Shown here: positions 1-7,616 of the stretch, piece by piece
Layout of the letters: every line of letters starts with the position of its first letter
Numbering within the stretch: position 1 is the stretch's first letter
Assembly (NCBI GenBank): GCA_019313505.1
Contig: JAFDBA010000016.1
Span: 1-19,223, forward strand
Origin: Deltaproteobacteria bacterium
GTDB taxonomy: Bacteria; Desulfobacterota; Desulfobacteria; Desulfobacterales; UBA11574
Length of the DNA stretch: 19,223 nucleotides
Reading direction: 5' to 3'
Translations under genes and position numbers: made by a program
Notes under the pieces: generated by a model
The model's database searches: none
What the model was told of the DNA's origin: nothing
The model's input: the letters and a program-made list of their open reading frames with translations, nothing else

Positions 1-27
1 GCATCCGTGATATACAATAATACAAAT

Positions 28-62
28 AAAAAAAGGCCGGTCCCACAGACCAACCTTTTTTT
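28..62 (-). terminator. Intrinsic terminator of the tRNA-Ala gene
   Basis: Read on the minus strand, an A7-GG arm pairs with a CC-T7 arm. A GGTC/GACC inner helix is separated from it by a 2x2 internal loop. The hairpin sits 8 bases past the CCA end of the tRNA and finishes in a T tract, as expected for an intrinsic terminator. The A tract on the other arm means it could also work in the opposite direction for a gene lying left of the window. Confidence 0.75.
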
Positions 63-69
63 AGATATT

Positions 70-145
70 TGGTGGAGCTGAACGGGATCGAACCGTCGGC
101 CTCATGACTGCCAGTCATGCGCTCTCCCAGCTGAGCTACAGCCCC
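70..145 (-). tRNA. tRNA-Ala, anticodon GGC
   Basis: The minus strand folds into a complete 76-nt cloverleaf. The acceptor stem is GGGGCTG with CAGCTCC and contains the G3-U70 wobble pair that identifies alanine tRNAs. The D-arm is GCTC/GAGC, and the anticodon loop CTGGCAG carries GGC. The T-loop TTCGATC lies in a CCGTT-type stem region. The discriminator base is A and the 3' CCA is encoded in the DNA. It reads GCC and, by convention, GCU codons. It is transcribed alone, with a terminator right behind it and a TTGACA-like element in front. Confidence 0.97.
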
Positions 146-157
146 AAATTAGAAAAA

Positions 158-186
158 AAATTAACAAAACCTGATAAATGTGTCAA
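158..186 (-). promoter_or_regulatory. Candidate promoter of tRNA-Ala
   Basis: On the minus strand a perfect TTGACA (181-186) is followed after 17 nt by TAATTT (158-163), a poor match to TATAAT. The predicted start would fall about 5 nt before the mature tRNA. The -35 is convincing and the -10 is weak, so this is only a candidate. Confidence 0.35.
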
Positions 187-220
187 TAAATATTTTATCG
201 GAATTTATGACCGGAAGGTG

Positions 221-249
221 TTGACAAAATTAAAGATAGAAAATATCAT
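221..249 (+). promoter_or_regulatory. Sigma70-type promoter for the 85-aa protein
   Basis: TTGACA (221-226), a 17-nt spacer, then TATCAT (244-249) gives 11 of 12 consensus positions. It lies about 58 bp before the start codon at 307. It is divergent from the tRNA promoter, so the two units share a roughly 160-bp intergenic region. Confidence 0.7.
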
Positions 250-306
250 CAGTACTTTATAATTTACAACATACTGTATATAAAAGAATTTTTGACAAGG
301 TAAGAT

Positions 307-564
307 ATGACCCCAAATAATTTGCCTAGATTTATTAGACCATCGGCAGCAAATACTCCTAATACCAAACAAGCTGGAATGTATAAGGATTTTGATGCTA
401 TAGAGCTCTATTGTACAAAGTGCAAACGTCCGGTTCCGGTTCGCAAAAGACTTCTGCTTGTCCTGCCAGAAGGTGATAAGTACGAATATCTGTGTGCGTT
501 TTGTTCCGAGACGGTGGGGACAAAGATCGATCGACATGTGAAGCCTGTTTCGGTAATAATTTAA
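307..564 (+). CDS. Small double-CxxC (zinc-ribbon-like) protein, 85 aa
   Basis: I do not recognise a named family. What can be seen is a polar N-terminus of about 25 residues, then CTKC (C36, C39) and CAFC (C63, C66). The 23 residues between them are basic and hydrophobic. This is the layout of a one-domain zinc ribbon that would bind a single Zn(II) through four cysteines. There is no signal peptide or membrane segment, so it is probably cytoplasmic. The start is supported by AAGG about 6 nt upstream and by a near-consensus promoter at 221-249. The foldase gene follows 112 bp later, beyond a GC-rich hairpin, so the two are probably not tightly coupled. Small zinc ribbons often bind nucleic acid or ribosomes, but nothing here decides that. 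Confidence 0.75.
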   Translation: MTPNNLPRFIRPSAANTPNTKQAGMYKDFDAIELYCTKCKRPVPVRKRLLLVLPEGDKYEYLCAFCSETVGTKIDRHVKPVSVII

Positions 565-596
565 TAGTATAGGAATTTCCTTTTTTGGGATACAGA

Positions 597-625
597 CCCG
601 CCTGCCATTGCAAGGCACGAGCGGG
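597..625. repeat. GC-rich nested hairpin
   Basis: CCCGC (597-601) pairs with GCGGG (621-625), and inside it TGCC (603-606) pairs with GGCA (614-617) around a 7-nt loop. No T tract follows, so an intrinsic terminator is doubtful. The local GC content stands out against AT-rich flanks, which suggests a dispersed intergenic repeat or an mRNA-stabilising hairpin. Confidence 0.4.
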
Positions 626-676
626 CAGGTGAACACAGATTAAAAAGTTTTTTAAATTATAAATGAGAGGAACTAT

Positions 677-2569
677 ATGCTCAGGTTTATGCGGCAACAG
701 GCTGGTAATTGGTTAATCAAAGTACTTTTAGGCGCTATTGTTATTGTATTTATTTTCTGGGGTGTGGGAAGTTTCAGGTCACAAAGAGGGGGCAGGATTG
801 CGCTTGTCAATGGAGATCAGATCACACTGGATGATTACAGGGAGGTATATAATAATCTTGTTGAACGGCTGCGCGAAAGATTCGGGAACAACTTTAATGA
901 AGATATGATAAAGATGCTTCATGTAAAAAGGCAGGCCTTGAATCAACTTATCGACAAAAAACTCTTAGTTCAGGAGGCTCAAAGGCTTAAGTTTCGTGTT
1001 TCAGACAAGGAGCTTGCCGATGCAATCATGCAATATGGAGCATTTCAGAGAGCCGGGGTATTTGATAACCGCCTTTATCAAAATGTTCTGGATCGCCTCA
1101 GAATGACTCCCGAAGAATTCGAGGTTTCCCAGAGAGATGCGATGCTTATTGAGAGGTTAAAAGTTCTCATTACAAGCAGTGTTAAGGTTTCAAACCAGGA
1201 GGTCAAAGAATGGTTTAACTGGACCAATGCATCGGTAGATATCGATTTCGTACTGTTTGATCCTGATAAATATAAAGATATCAAGCCATCCAGTGAAGAA
1301 ATAAAAACATTCTTTGAAAAGCATAAAGAAAATTATAAAACAGATGCTACGGTAAAAGTTAGATACTTGCATTTCGACCCGGATAGATACCGATCCAAGG
1401 TTACGATTTCTGATGAAGAAATACGGGATTATTTTGATGAAAATCCGGAGGAGTTTGAAATACCGAAAACCGTTGAAGCCAGACATATTTTGCTAAAGGT
1501 AGATCAGAATGCCGGCCCTGAGGATGTTGAAAGGACAAGAAAAAGAGCTTTAAATATCCTGAAGATGGCCAGAGAAGGGAAAAAATTTGCTGAGTTGGCC
1601 AGCAAGTATTCAGAAGGACCAACCCGAAACACGGGAGGTTACCTTGGCACATTCAAAAAGAAGGCCATGGTAAAACCCTTTGCGGACAAGGCCTTTTCCA
1701 TGAAAGCAGGGGAAATCAGCGAACCGGTTCGCACGCGGTTCGGATGGCATATTATCAATATTGAAAAAGTAAATGAGGCATCCATCCTTTCTTTTAATGA
1801 AGCCAAAAAGAAAATTCAAAAGAAATTGACCGAAGAAATGGCAAAAAACCTCGCTTACGACGAAACAGAGGATGTTTCTGATGTTTCTTTTGCAGGAGAG
1901 GATTTGTTAAAAGTAGCAGCTGAACGAAATCTCAAAGTTTTGACTACAGACTTTTTTACAAAAAAGGGGCCGGAAAAAGGTATCAAAGACCGAGTAAAGT
2001 TCGCATTGGCCGCCTTTAATCTTGCGGTTATGGAGATCAGTGATATCCAGGAATTTGGAGATGAATATTACATTCTCCAGGTTATTGAGAAGATTCCGCC
2101 GAAGATACCTGAATTAGATAAGGTTAAGGAAGAGGTCAAGGCTGATTTGGTAAAACAAAGGCAGGAAGCAAAAGCGAAAGAGGATGCAGATACACATCTG
2201 TCTGCTTTAAAAAGTGGCAAATCGATGAGTACGGAAAGCAAACATTTTAATTTAACTCCAACAACTACAGGTTTCTTCAAACGAAATGATTCGATTCCTA
2301 AAATTGGACCTGAGCGTGAGATTGCCAAGGCTGCCTTTCAACTTACAAATGAAATAAAATTGCCGGAAAAAGTCATAAAAAGTACAAAAGGGTATTATGT
2401 TATTCAATTTAGGGATAGAAAAACGGCGGAATTTGAAGAATTTAACAAGGAAAAAGTATCGATAAAGCAAAGATTGCTCCAGCAAAAGAAAGCCAGGACC
2501 TTTGATGCGTTGCTGGCGCAAATAAGAAGCAAAAGCGAAATTACCATTAAAGAGGAGTTTTTGGAATAG
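677..2569 (+). CDS. ppiD: PpiD/SurA-type peptidyl-prolyl isomerase, membrane-anchored
   Basis: A periplasmic foldase anchored in the inner membrane that helps newly exported proteins fold. The 630 residues are very close to the size of E. coli PpiD. Residues 13-31 form one N-terminal membrane helix after a basic start, so the body faces the periplasm. A SurA_N-type chaperone region covers about 40-190. A single parvulin domain spans about 265-365; it contains ARHILLK near 268, the FAELASKYSEGP stretch near 304, GGYLG near 320 and FGWHIINIE near 355. The C-terminal part is charged and helical, as in PpiD. AGAGG 7 nt upstream of ATG supports the start. The protein is complete. Family placement is firm; PpiD rather than another SurA-like anchored foldase is likely but not certain. 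Confidence 0.9.
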   Translation: MLRFMRQQAGNWLIKVLLGAIVIVFIFWGVGSFRSQRGGRIALVNGDQITLDDYREVYNNLVERLRERFGNNFNEDMIKMLHVKRQALNQLIDKKLLVQEAQRLKFRVSDKELADAIMQYGAFQRAGVFDNRLYQNVLDRLRMTPEEFEVSQRDAMLIERLKVLITSSVKVSNQEVKEWFNWTNASVDIDFVLFDPDKYKDIKPSSEEIKTFFEKHKENYKTDATVKVRYLHFDPDRYRSKVTISDEEIRDYFDENPEEFEIPKTVEARHILLKVDQNAGPEDVERTRKRALNILKMAREGKKFAELASKYSEGPTRNTGGYLGTFKKKAMVKPFADKAFSMKAGEISEPVRTRFGWHIINIEKVNEASILSFNEAKKKIQKKLTEEMAKNLAYDETEDVSDVSFAGEDLLKVAAERNLKVLTTDFFTKKGPEKGIKDRVKFALAAFNLAVMEISDIQEFGDEYYILQVIEKIPPKIPELDKVKEEVKADLVKQRQEAKAKEDADTHLSALKSGKSMSTESKHFNLTPTTTGFFKRNDSIPKIGPEREIAKAAFQLTNEIKLPEKVIKSTKGYYVIQFRDRKTAEFEEFNKEKVSIKQRLLQQKKARTFDALLAQIRSKSEITIKEEFLE

Positions 2570-2578
2570 GCATGACTT

Positions 2579-2609
2579 AAGCCTTGCAACCAAAACAAAC
2601 CGGCTTTTT
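2579..2609 (+). terminator. Weak terminator-like hairpin after ppiD
   Basis: AAGCC (2579-2583) can pair with GGCTT (2602-2606), followed by TTTA, 10 nt after the ppiD stop and between convergent genes. The stem is only 5 bp and the loop is 18 nt, so this is tentative. Confidence 0.25.
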
Positions 2610-2621
2610 AAGAAATGAGGA

Positions 2622-3038
2622 CTATTCCCCGATTATTTTGACTAAGACTCGCTTACGTCGTCTGCCGTCAAACTCTCCGTAGAATATTTGCTCCCAGGTT
2701 CCAAAGTCGAGCCGGCCTTGTGTAATTGCCACAACCACCTCCCGCCCCATGATCTGTCTTTTCATATGCGCATCTGCATTATCCTCGCCTACATTATGCC
2801 GGTACTGTGAAACCGGTTCGTGGGGCGCCAGTTTTTCAAGCCATACTTCATAATCATGATGCAGACCGGATTCGTCGTCATTGATGAATACAGACGCTGT
2901 AATGTGCATGGCGTTTACAAGGACAATCCCTTCTTTTATCCCGCTTTCCTTAAGGCAGGCTTCAACCTGAGGGGTAATATTAATAAGCGCACGCCGTGCA
3001 GGCACTTCAAACCACAATTCTTTTCGATAACTTTTCAT
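2622..3038 (-). CDS. yjbQ: YjbQ family protein (UPF0047)
   Basis: Member of the YjbQ/UPF0047 family, small cytosolic trimeric proteins annotated as secondary thiamine-phosphate synthases. That activity has been shown only as a weak complementing activity, so the true role is open. The 138 residues match the family. Visible signatures are HITASVFINDDESGLHHD near residues 46-63, YRHNVGEDNADAH near 79-91, RQIMGRE, and a C-terminal GTWEQIFYGEFDG. The His and Asp/Glu residues in these blocks form the conserved pocket. GGAGG 8 nt before ATG supports the start. It lies 47 bp downstream of tatD on the same strand, with a strong palindrome between them, so co-transcription with tatD is likely. Confidence 0.92.
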   Translation of the reverse strand: MKSYRKELWFEVPARRALINITPQVEACLKESGIKEGIVLVNAMHITASVFINDDESGLHHDYEVWLEKLAPHEPVSQYRHNVGEDNADAHMKRQIMGREVVVAITQGRLDFGTWEQIFYGEFDGRRRKRVLVKIIGE

Positions 3039-3046
3039 TGGATGAT

Positions 3047-3051
3047 CCTCC
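3047..3051 (-). promoter_or_regulatory. Ribosome binding site of yjbQ next to a palindrome
   Basis: GGAGG on the minus strand ends 8 nt before the yjbQ ATG. It lies only 2 nt beyond the foot of the hairpin at 3054-3088, so folding of that hairpin may influence ribosome access. Confidence 0.6.
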
Positions 3052-3053
3052 GC

Positions 3054-3088
3054 TAATATTATTCGATATAGTATCGAGGATAATATTA
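3054..3088. repeat. Large AT-rich palindrome between tatD and yjbQ
   Basis: TAATATTAT (3054-3062) is the exact reverse complement of ATAATATTA (3080-3088). Nested inside, CGATA (3064-3068) pairs exactly with TATCG (3072-3076) around a 3-nt loop. In RNA this makes a 14-bp interrupted stem. Its outer arm includes the tatD stop codon and it ends 2 nt from the yjbQ ribosome binding site. There is no T tract. It could be an mRNA processing or stabilising structure, or a protein-binding operator. Confidence 0.7.
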
Positions 3089-3880
3089 TATTGTCAGTTT
3101 GGTTTCAATACCGTACAGGAGGCAGGTGTTATCCCAAATTTTAGCTGATAGATACTCGGGATTTTCTTCTCTGACCGCAGCCAGCTTTAGCAAAACCGAT
3201 CGCACAAAGGCAGGTTCATTTCGCATGGTGTGGTTCTTTTCCGGCGCGGGTGTAAGGTAGGGGGCGTCGGTTTCAATAAGAATACGATCCACAGGGATAA
3301 ATGGTACAAGCTTGCGCAAATCCGCGCCTCGTTTTTTGATGGTCACAATGCCGGTAATCCCGATATAAAGGCCGAAGTCAAGATACTGTTTCAGCTCTGT
3401 TTTGTTCCCGCTGAAACAGTGGATCACCCCGCTTTTCATATTTTTAAAATGCGTTTTCAGGATCTTGATAAGACGGCCGTTGCTGTCCCGCTCATGAAAA
3501 ATGACGGGAAGATTCAGTTCAGCGGCAATCTCGAGCTGCCGGATAAGCCACTTTTCCTGGGTTTCTCTGGGTGAGAACATTCGGTTAAAATCGAGTCCGA
3601 TTTCTCCCCAGGCATGTACAAGGGGATTTTTTGCAAGGGTTATAAGTGTTTTGAGCGTATCTTCATTGCAACTTTTGGCATCATGGGGATGAATTCCCAC
3701 CGAGGCGTACAGACCAGGGAACGATTCTGCCAGGGAAACGGCCTTGATGGAACGGGGCAGGGTTGTTCCGATAATCATTGCCCCAGCAACACCGGCGGTA
3801 TTCATCCGTTTGACAACCTCCAGGATATCGTTGTCATACGCCCGGTCATCAAGATGGCAGTGACTGTCGAACAGTTTCAT
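3086..3880 (-). CDS. tatD: TatD family metal-dependent hydrolase/DNase
   Basis: A cytosolic TIM-barrel metallo-hydrolase of the TatD family, whose studied members are 3'-5' exonucleases or DNases involved in DNA repair. At 264 residues it is full length. Metal-binding motifs appear in the expected order: DSHCHLD at residues 5-11, GIHPHD near 62, GEIGLDF near 92, the H of FHERDSNG near 127, HCFSG near 154, and ETDAPYLTP near 203. The C-terminus has NTCLLYGI, close to the usual NTxxLF. No clear Shine-Dalgarno sequence precedes the ATG (ATAACCGAA lies just upstream), so initiation may be weak or a start further in may be used. It follows serA after 95 bp and precedes yjbQ. Confidence 0.93.
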   Translation of the reverse strand: MKLFDSHCHLDDRAYDNDILEVVKRMNTAGVAGAMIIGTTLPRSIKAVSLAESFPGLYASVGIHPHDAKSCNEDTLKTLITLAKNPLVHAWGEIGLDFNRMFSPRETQEKWLIRQLEIAAELNLPVIFHERDSNGRLIKILKTHFKNMKSGVIHCFSGNKTELKQYLDFGLYIGITGIVTIKKRGADLRKLVPFIPVDRILIETDAPYLTPAPEKNHTMRNEPAFVRSVLLKLAAVREENPEYLSAKIWDNTCLLYGIETKLTI

Positions 3881-3937
3881 TTCGGTTATTGACTTAAATA
3901 AGAGCTAATTTGTGCTGAAAGTACTTTTCTCAACTTG

Positions 3938-3953
3938 ATGGCTTCGTAAAAAG
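3938..3953 (+). repeat. Left copy of a TCGTAAAAAG repeat flanking serA
   Basis: This 16-mer, ATGGCTTCGTAAAAAG, matches the reverse complement of 5588-5603 at 14 of 16 positions. The two copies flank serA in inverted orientation. They look like halves or copies of a dispersed intergenic repeat. Confidence 0.55.
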
Positions 3954-3975
3954 TCCAACTTATGCGTTGTGCTGC

Positions 3976-5562
3976 CTACATATCAAACTCAAGGGGTGTC
4001 ACTGTTTTAACTAGTTCCAGATTATGCAATTTTTCAATAACATCAGGGGGAATTGATACATTTGTTTTGAGAAAAATAATGTTCATTTCCCCGCCTTCTT
4101 CTTGTCCCACCTGCATCTGGTCTATGTTAATATTGTTTTTACCGAGAAGTGTTGCAAAACTCCCGATGGCACCCGGCTTGTCATAATTGTATATCAGTGA
4201 AATATGGCCCGTTGGGATTAATTCAATCCGGAAATTATTAATTTTTACGATCCTGAGCTCATTTTTTCCGAATATTGTTCCGGACACCGTATTAGTCATC
4301 TCGGTGGTAATGACCCGTACTGTAATCAGGTTGATATACTCTCCGGACTCATCACTGGTTGTTTCCGTGACCTTTATCCCTCTATCTTTGGCAAGGGCCT
4401 GCGCATTGACAAAATTCACATCATCCTTGACCACATGAGTCAGCAAGCCTCTTAAAGCCGCTATGGAAACCGGAGCCAGGTCAAGGCCTTTGAAATCGCC
4501 GGCATACTCAATGATTACTTCCTTGAGAGCACCTTTGGTAAGCTGGGCCTGGAGACTGCCCATCTGATTTGCCAGGGTCAATAACGGGCCAAGCTTTTTA
4601 AGAAGATCGCCGGTGACAGAGGGGACATTGACCGCATTTAAGATGGTATCATTTTTCAGATAATCGATGATCTGGCCGGCCACGTCCACCGCCACATTGG
4701 TCTGGGCTTCCTGTGTTGAGGCCCCCAGGTGAGGCGTGCAGATCAGATTATCACAATCAAAGAGCTGGCAAACTCCTGGAGGTTCCTTTTCGAAGACATC
4801 CAGTGCCGCTCCGGCGACCTTGCCGGACTTCATGGCATCATAAAGATCAGCTTCATCAACAATACCGCCCCGAGCACAATTTACTATCATTACACCGTCC
4901 TTCATCTGACCAAAAGCGTCCTTGCTGATCAGACCGATGGTGCTTTTTAGTTTTGGAACATGTATGGTTATATAGTTAGACTTGCGGTATAACTCTTCCA
5001 GAGAAACACTTTCATATCCGGCCTTTTCAATCTGTTCCGGTGTGACAAAAGGATCGTAAACAATCACCTGCATTTTCAGCCCCCGGGCGCGATCCGCCAC
5101 AATGGAACCGATTTTACCAAAACCTATAATTCCTAAAATCTTGTTGTATATCTCTCTGCCCTGGAGTTTCTTTTTGTCCCATCTTCCTGCCTTTAATGAT
5201 GCTGTACCCTCGGGAATATTTCGTGACAAAGAGAGTATCATGGCAATGGCATGTTCGGCTGTCGTTATAATATTACCGCCCGGAGTATTCATAATTACGA
5301 TACCCCGTTTAGTGGCTGCCGGTATATCGACATTATCAAGACCGATCCCGGCACGGCCCACAACTTTTAATCGAGTTGCCGCTTCCAGAAGATCCTGAGT
5401 TACTTTTGTGGCACTTCTGATAACCAGGGCGTCATAATCTCCAATGATACTTTTAAGCTCTTCAGGAGGAAGTCCTGTCTTAACATCGACTTCAATTCCC
5501 TCTTCATTTTCAAACATTTTGATACCGGCTTCCCCCAGATTATCACTGACCAATACTTTCAT
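3976..5562 (-). CDS. serA: D-3-phosphoglycerate dehydrogenase
   Basis: Catalyses the NAD-dependent first step of serine synthesis, 3-phosphoglycerate to 3-phosphohydroxypyruvate. The 528 residues fit the long type I form, with substrate and NAD domains, an ASB domain and a C-terminal ACT domain. The Rossmann motif GFGKIG is at 147-152 and the acidic residue binding the NAD ribose is D170. Catalytic residues are R231 (in NCARGG), E260 (in VFEKEPP) and H278 (in CTPHLGAST). The ACT domain covers about 455-528 and would give serine feedback or another form of allostery. GGAGG before ATG sets the start. Only 46 bp separate it from the upstream radical SAM gene, and that gap holds the right copy of the flanking repeat. 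Confidence 0.97.
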   Translation of the reverse strand: MKVLVSDNLGEAGIKMFENEEGIEVDVKTGLPPEELKSIIGDYDALVIRSATKVTQDLLEAATRLKVVGRAGIGLDNVDIPAATKRGIVIMNTPGGNIITTAEHAIAMILSLSRNIPEGTASLKAGRWDKKKLQGREIYNKILGIIGFGKIGSIVADRARGLKMQVIVYDPFVTPEQIEKAGYESVSLEELYRKSNYITIHVPKLKSTIGLISKDAFGQMKDGVMIVNCARGGIVDEADLYDAMKSGKVAGAALDVFEKEPPGVCQLFDCDNLICTPHLGASTQEAQTNVAVDVAGQIIDYLKNDTILNAVNVPSVTGDLLKKLGPLLTLANQMGSLQAQLTKGALKEVIIEYAGDFKGLDLAPVSIAALRGLLTHVVKDDVNFVNAQALAKDRGIKVTETTSDESGEYINLITVRVITTEMTNTVSGTIFGKNELRIVKINNFRIELIPTGHISLIYNYDKPGAIGSFATLLGKNNINIDQMQVGQEEGGEMNIIFLKTNVSIPPDVIEKLHNLELVKTVTPLEFDM

Positions 5563-5587
5563 ACTTCTCCTCCTGAAAAAATAGTTG

Positions 5588-5603
5588 CTTTTTACGAGAC
5601 CAT
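5588..5603 (-). repeat. Right copy of the TCGTAAAAAG repeat flanking serA
   Basis: The minus strand reads ATGGTCTCGTAAAAAG, 14 of 16 identical to the copy at 3938-3953 in opposite orientation. A shorter relative, TTCGTAAAAGC, occurs on the minus strand at 7363-7373 just upstream of the radical SAM gene. Confidence 0.55.
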
Positions 5604-5608
5604 AAAAA

Positions 5609-7357
5609 TTAAACGATCATTATATTCATTTTTTTTCGATATTCAAGCTTTTTTTGATAAGCTGAAGCTTTTTCAAAATCGTGCAATGCATTGTAGCAGT
5701 TAATTATAAATCCAAGGGCTTGTTTTGAATGTTGAAATTTTAGAAAAAACGACAGTGCTGTTTCGAACGCGCCCAGATTCATATGGCTTATCCCCAGACA
5801 CAAGCTGAGTTGCTCATTGTCAGGGAAATGCTCAACCCCTTTTGAAAGGATTTGAACCGATTCATGATAGGCTCTTTTCTTTTGATTTAAGATTCCCAGC
5901 CCCAGATAAGCGCGGGAATCAGGATGGTAGTTCAACGCTTTTTTGTATAATTTTTCAGCAATGTTATTTTTTCCCTTTATGTCTTCATTTAATGCATAAT
6001 CCCCATGATCAAAGGTCATTCCGAGCCTGGAGAAAAAATCGGCATGCATGGGATGAAATTCCTTTTCGTCGATAAGTTCAATGGCCTCCACAATTGCAGG
6101 AAGTAATTCATAATATGTAGTTCTTAATATTTTTCCAAAGGAGATTACAGCTTCACGGGATAATTTAGTATCTGTTTCAAAATATTTGATATCCTCAATA
6201 CGATTTAACCATATATCCTCAGACACATTAAATATTTTCTTATATTCAGAATAGAGTGCAGTTCCCGGAAACAAAGAAAGAACAGAAGAATAAATGACCA
6301 GCGGTTTGATTCTTTTAATCAAATCGATGCTCTTTTGAATGGTTTTCCTGCTTTCTCCGGGGGAGCCATAGATAAAATAGGCCCGTGGTAAGATGCCGTA
6401 TTTTAAAGTGATGGCAAAAGCTTTTTCAATCTCATCGGTTGTGATTTTTTTGTTCAGATAAGCCCTAATTTTTTCGGAACCGCTTTCTATCCCGTAACTG
6501 ATTTGAATGCAGCCGGCCTTTCTCATCCAGGAAAGAACTTCTTCACTCATATAATTGACCCTGGATATGGCATTCCACGTGATTTCAAGATTTTTTTCAA
6601 GGATTTTTTTGCAAATTTCGATCACACGTTTTTTGTTGATGCTGAAAGTGTCATCCGAGAAATAAAAAAAGTTAATTCCCTTTTTGTAAAGAAGTTCAAG
6701 TTCCTCAACAAAATAGTTGACCGAATGAAACCTGACCTTACGGCCCCAAAAATTTGGGGAACCGCAAAATGTGCATTTCCCCGGACAGCCCCGGGTCAAA
6801 GACAGATGTTGGTATTCAAAGTACTTTGCCGGAACCGGAAGCTGATCAAGATCTTGAATATACTCGGCAGGTTTTGTTCGAACAACCTTGCCGTCTTTTT
6901 TGAAAGCAATGCCTTTGATATTTCCAATATGTGCATCTTCTTTTTTTTCAATGCATCTTATCAGATGTAAAAATGTGTATTCACCCTCACCCATGACTAC
7001 ATAATCGATTTCCGGGAAATGAGTTAAGAAATGTTTCCATAAAAAAGTGGCACTTACTCCGCCGAAAACAATTTTTACCTCAGGATCGATTTGTTTGGCT
7101 GTTTTAGCAATTTCTATGCCTCCCCAACGGTTTGCCTGCAAAATAGAAAACCCTATGACATTGGGCTTTTTTTCAAGCAGGATCTCACCTATTTTTTCAG
7201 GTGTTTCATTGATTTTGCACCAGTTCAATATCTCGACATCGTAATTATTTTCTTTGAGTACCGCGCCCACATAGTACATGCCGATGGGCGGTACCGCCAC
7301 ATCTTCGGTGTTGTTCCGTTCTTCAAGCCAGTATGGATAGATAAGCAATATTTTCAT
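5609..7357 (-). CDS. B12-binding-domain radical SAM protein with C-terminal TPRs
   Basis: Predicted cytosolic enzyme combining three modules. Residues 1-140 are a Rossmann-like cobalamin-binding-type domain (MKILLIYPYW start, VPPIGMYYVGAVL, GGVSATFLWKHF, VMGEGE). I see no DxHxxG cobalamin ligand, as is usual in this class. Residues 180-400 are the radical SAM barrel with C191-x3-C195-x2-C198 binding the [4Fe-4S] cluster, followed by FYFSDDTFS and YGIESGSE. Residues about 430-570 contain TPR-like repeats (AEKLYKKALNYHPDSRAYLG, then further pairs). The substrate is unknown; relatives act in methylation or cyclisation of lipids, cofactors and peptides. No clear Shine-Dalgarno sequence precedes the ATG. 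The gene is complete and heads the minus-strand series leading into serA. Confidence 0.88.
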   Translation of the reverse strand: MKILLIYPYWLEERNNTEDVAVPPIGMYYVGAVLKENNYDVEILNWCKINETPEKIGEILLEKKPNVIGFSILQANRWGGIEIAKTAKQIDPEVKIVFGGVSATFLWKHFLTHFPEIDYVVMGEGEYTFLHLIRCIEKKEDAHIGNIKGIAFKKDGKVVRTKPAEYIQDLDQLPVPAKYFEYQHLSLTRGCPGKCTFCGSPNFWGRKVRFHSVNYFVEELELLYKKGINFFYFSDDTFSINKKRVIEICKKILEKNLEITWNAISRVNYMSEEVLSWMRKAGCIQISYGIESGSEKIRAYLNKKITTDEIEKAFAITLKYGILPRAYFIYGSPGESRKTIQKSIDLIKRIKPLVIYSSVLSLFPGTALYSEYKKIFNVSEDIWLNRIEDIKYFETDTKLSREAVISFGKILRTTYYELLPAIVEAIELIDEKEFHPMHADFFSRLGMTFDHGDYALNEDIKGKNNIAEKLYKKALNYHPDSRAYLGLGILNQKKRAYHESVQILSKGVEHFPDNEQLSLCLGISHMNLGAFETALSFFLKFQHSKQALGFIINCYNALHDFEKASAYQKKLEYRKKMNIMIV

Positions 7358-7422
7358 TTTTTGCTTTTACGAATTAGTTTCTTAATTACAAATTTTGTGT
7401 TTTTATGGCAAAACTTTTTTCA

Positions 7423-7500
7423 TTGCCACTAAGACACCAAGGCACGAAGATGAATTTAAATAAAAATTTTCCCCTTTGTGTCTTTGTGCTTTTGTGGCAA
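7423..7500. repeat. Imperfect 27-nt inverted repeat (MITE-like intergenic element)
   Basis: The arm at 7423-7449 (starts TTGCCACTAAGACACC) and the reverse complement of 7474-7500 (starts TTGCCACAAAAGCACA) match at 21 of 27 positions. A 24-nt AT-rich centre separates them. The composition of CAC/AAG triplets is unlike the flanks. I recall very similar GCCAC-AAG-CAC-AAG palindromes as dispersed elements in many bacterial genomes, but copy number cannot be seen here. Confidence 0.75.
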
Positions 7501-7616
7501 TTTTTCCCAGTTTGTCCGGTGTTAGGGGGTATAATTATGAATTAATAGCTTGAATCTTTATCATAGTCTGGTAATAATTTAAACCTAACATTAAATAAAG
7601 AAGAGGAGAATGCCTT

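Noticed and set aside
205..636. A 143-codon frame on the minus strand across the first small gene
   Set aside because: It is antisense to the double-CxxC protein, which has a good promoter and start; the product has no recognisable domain.
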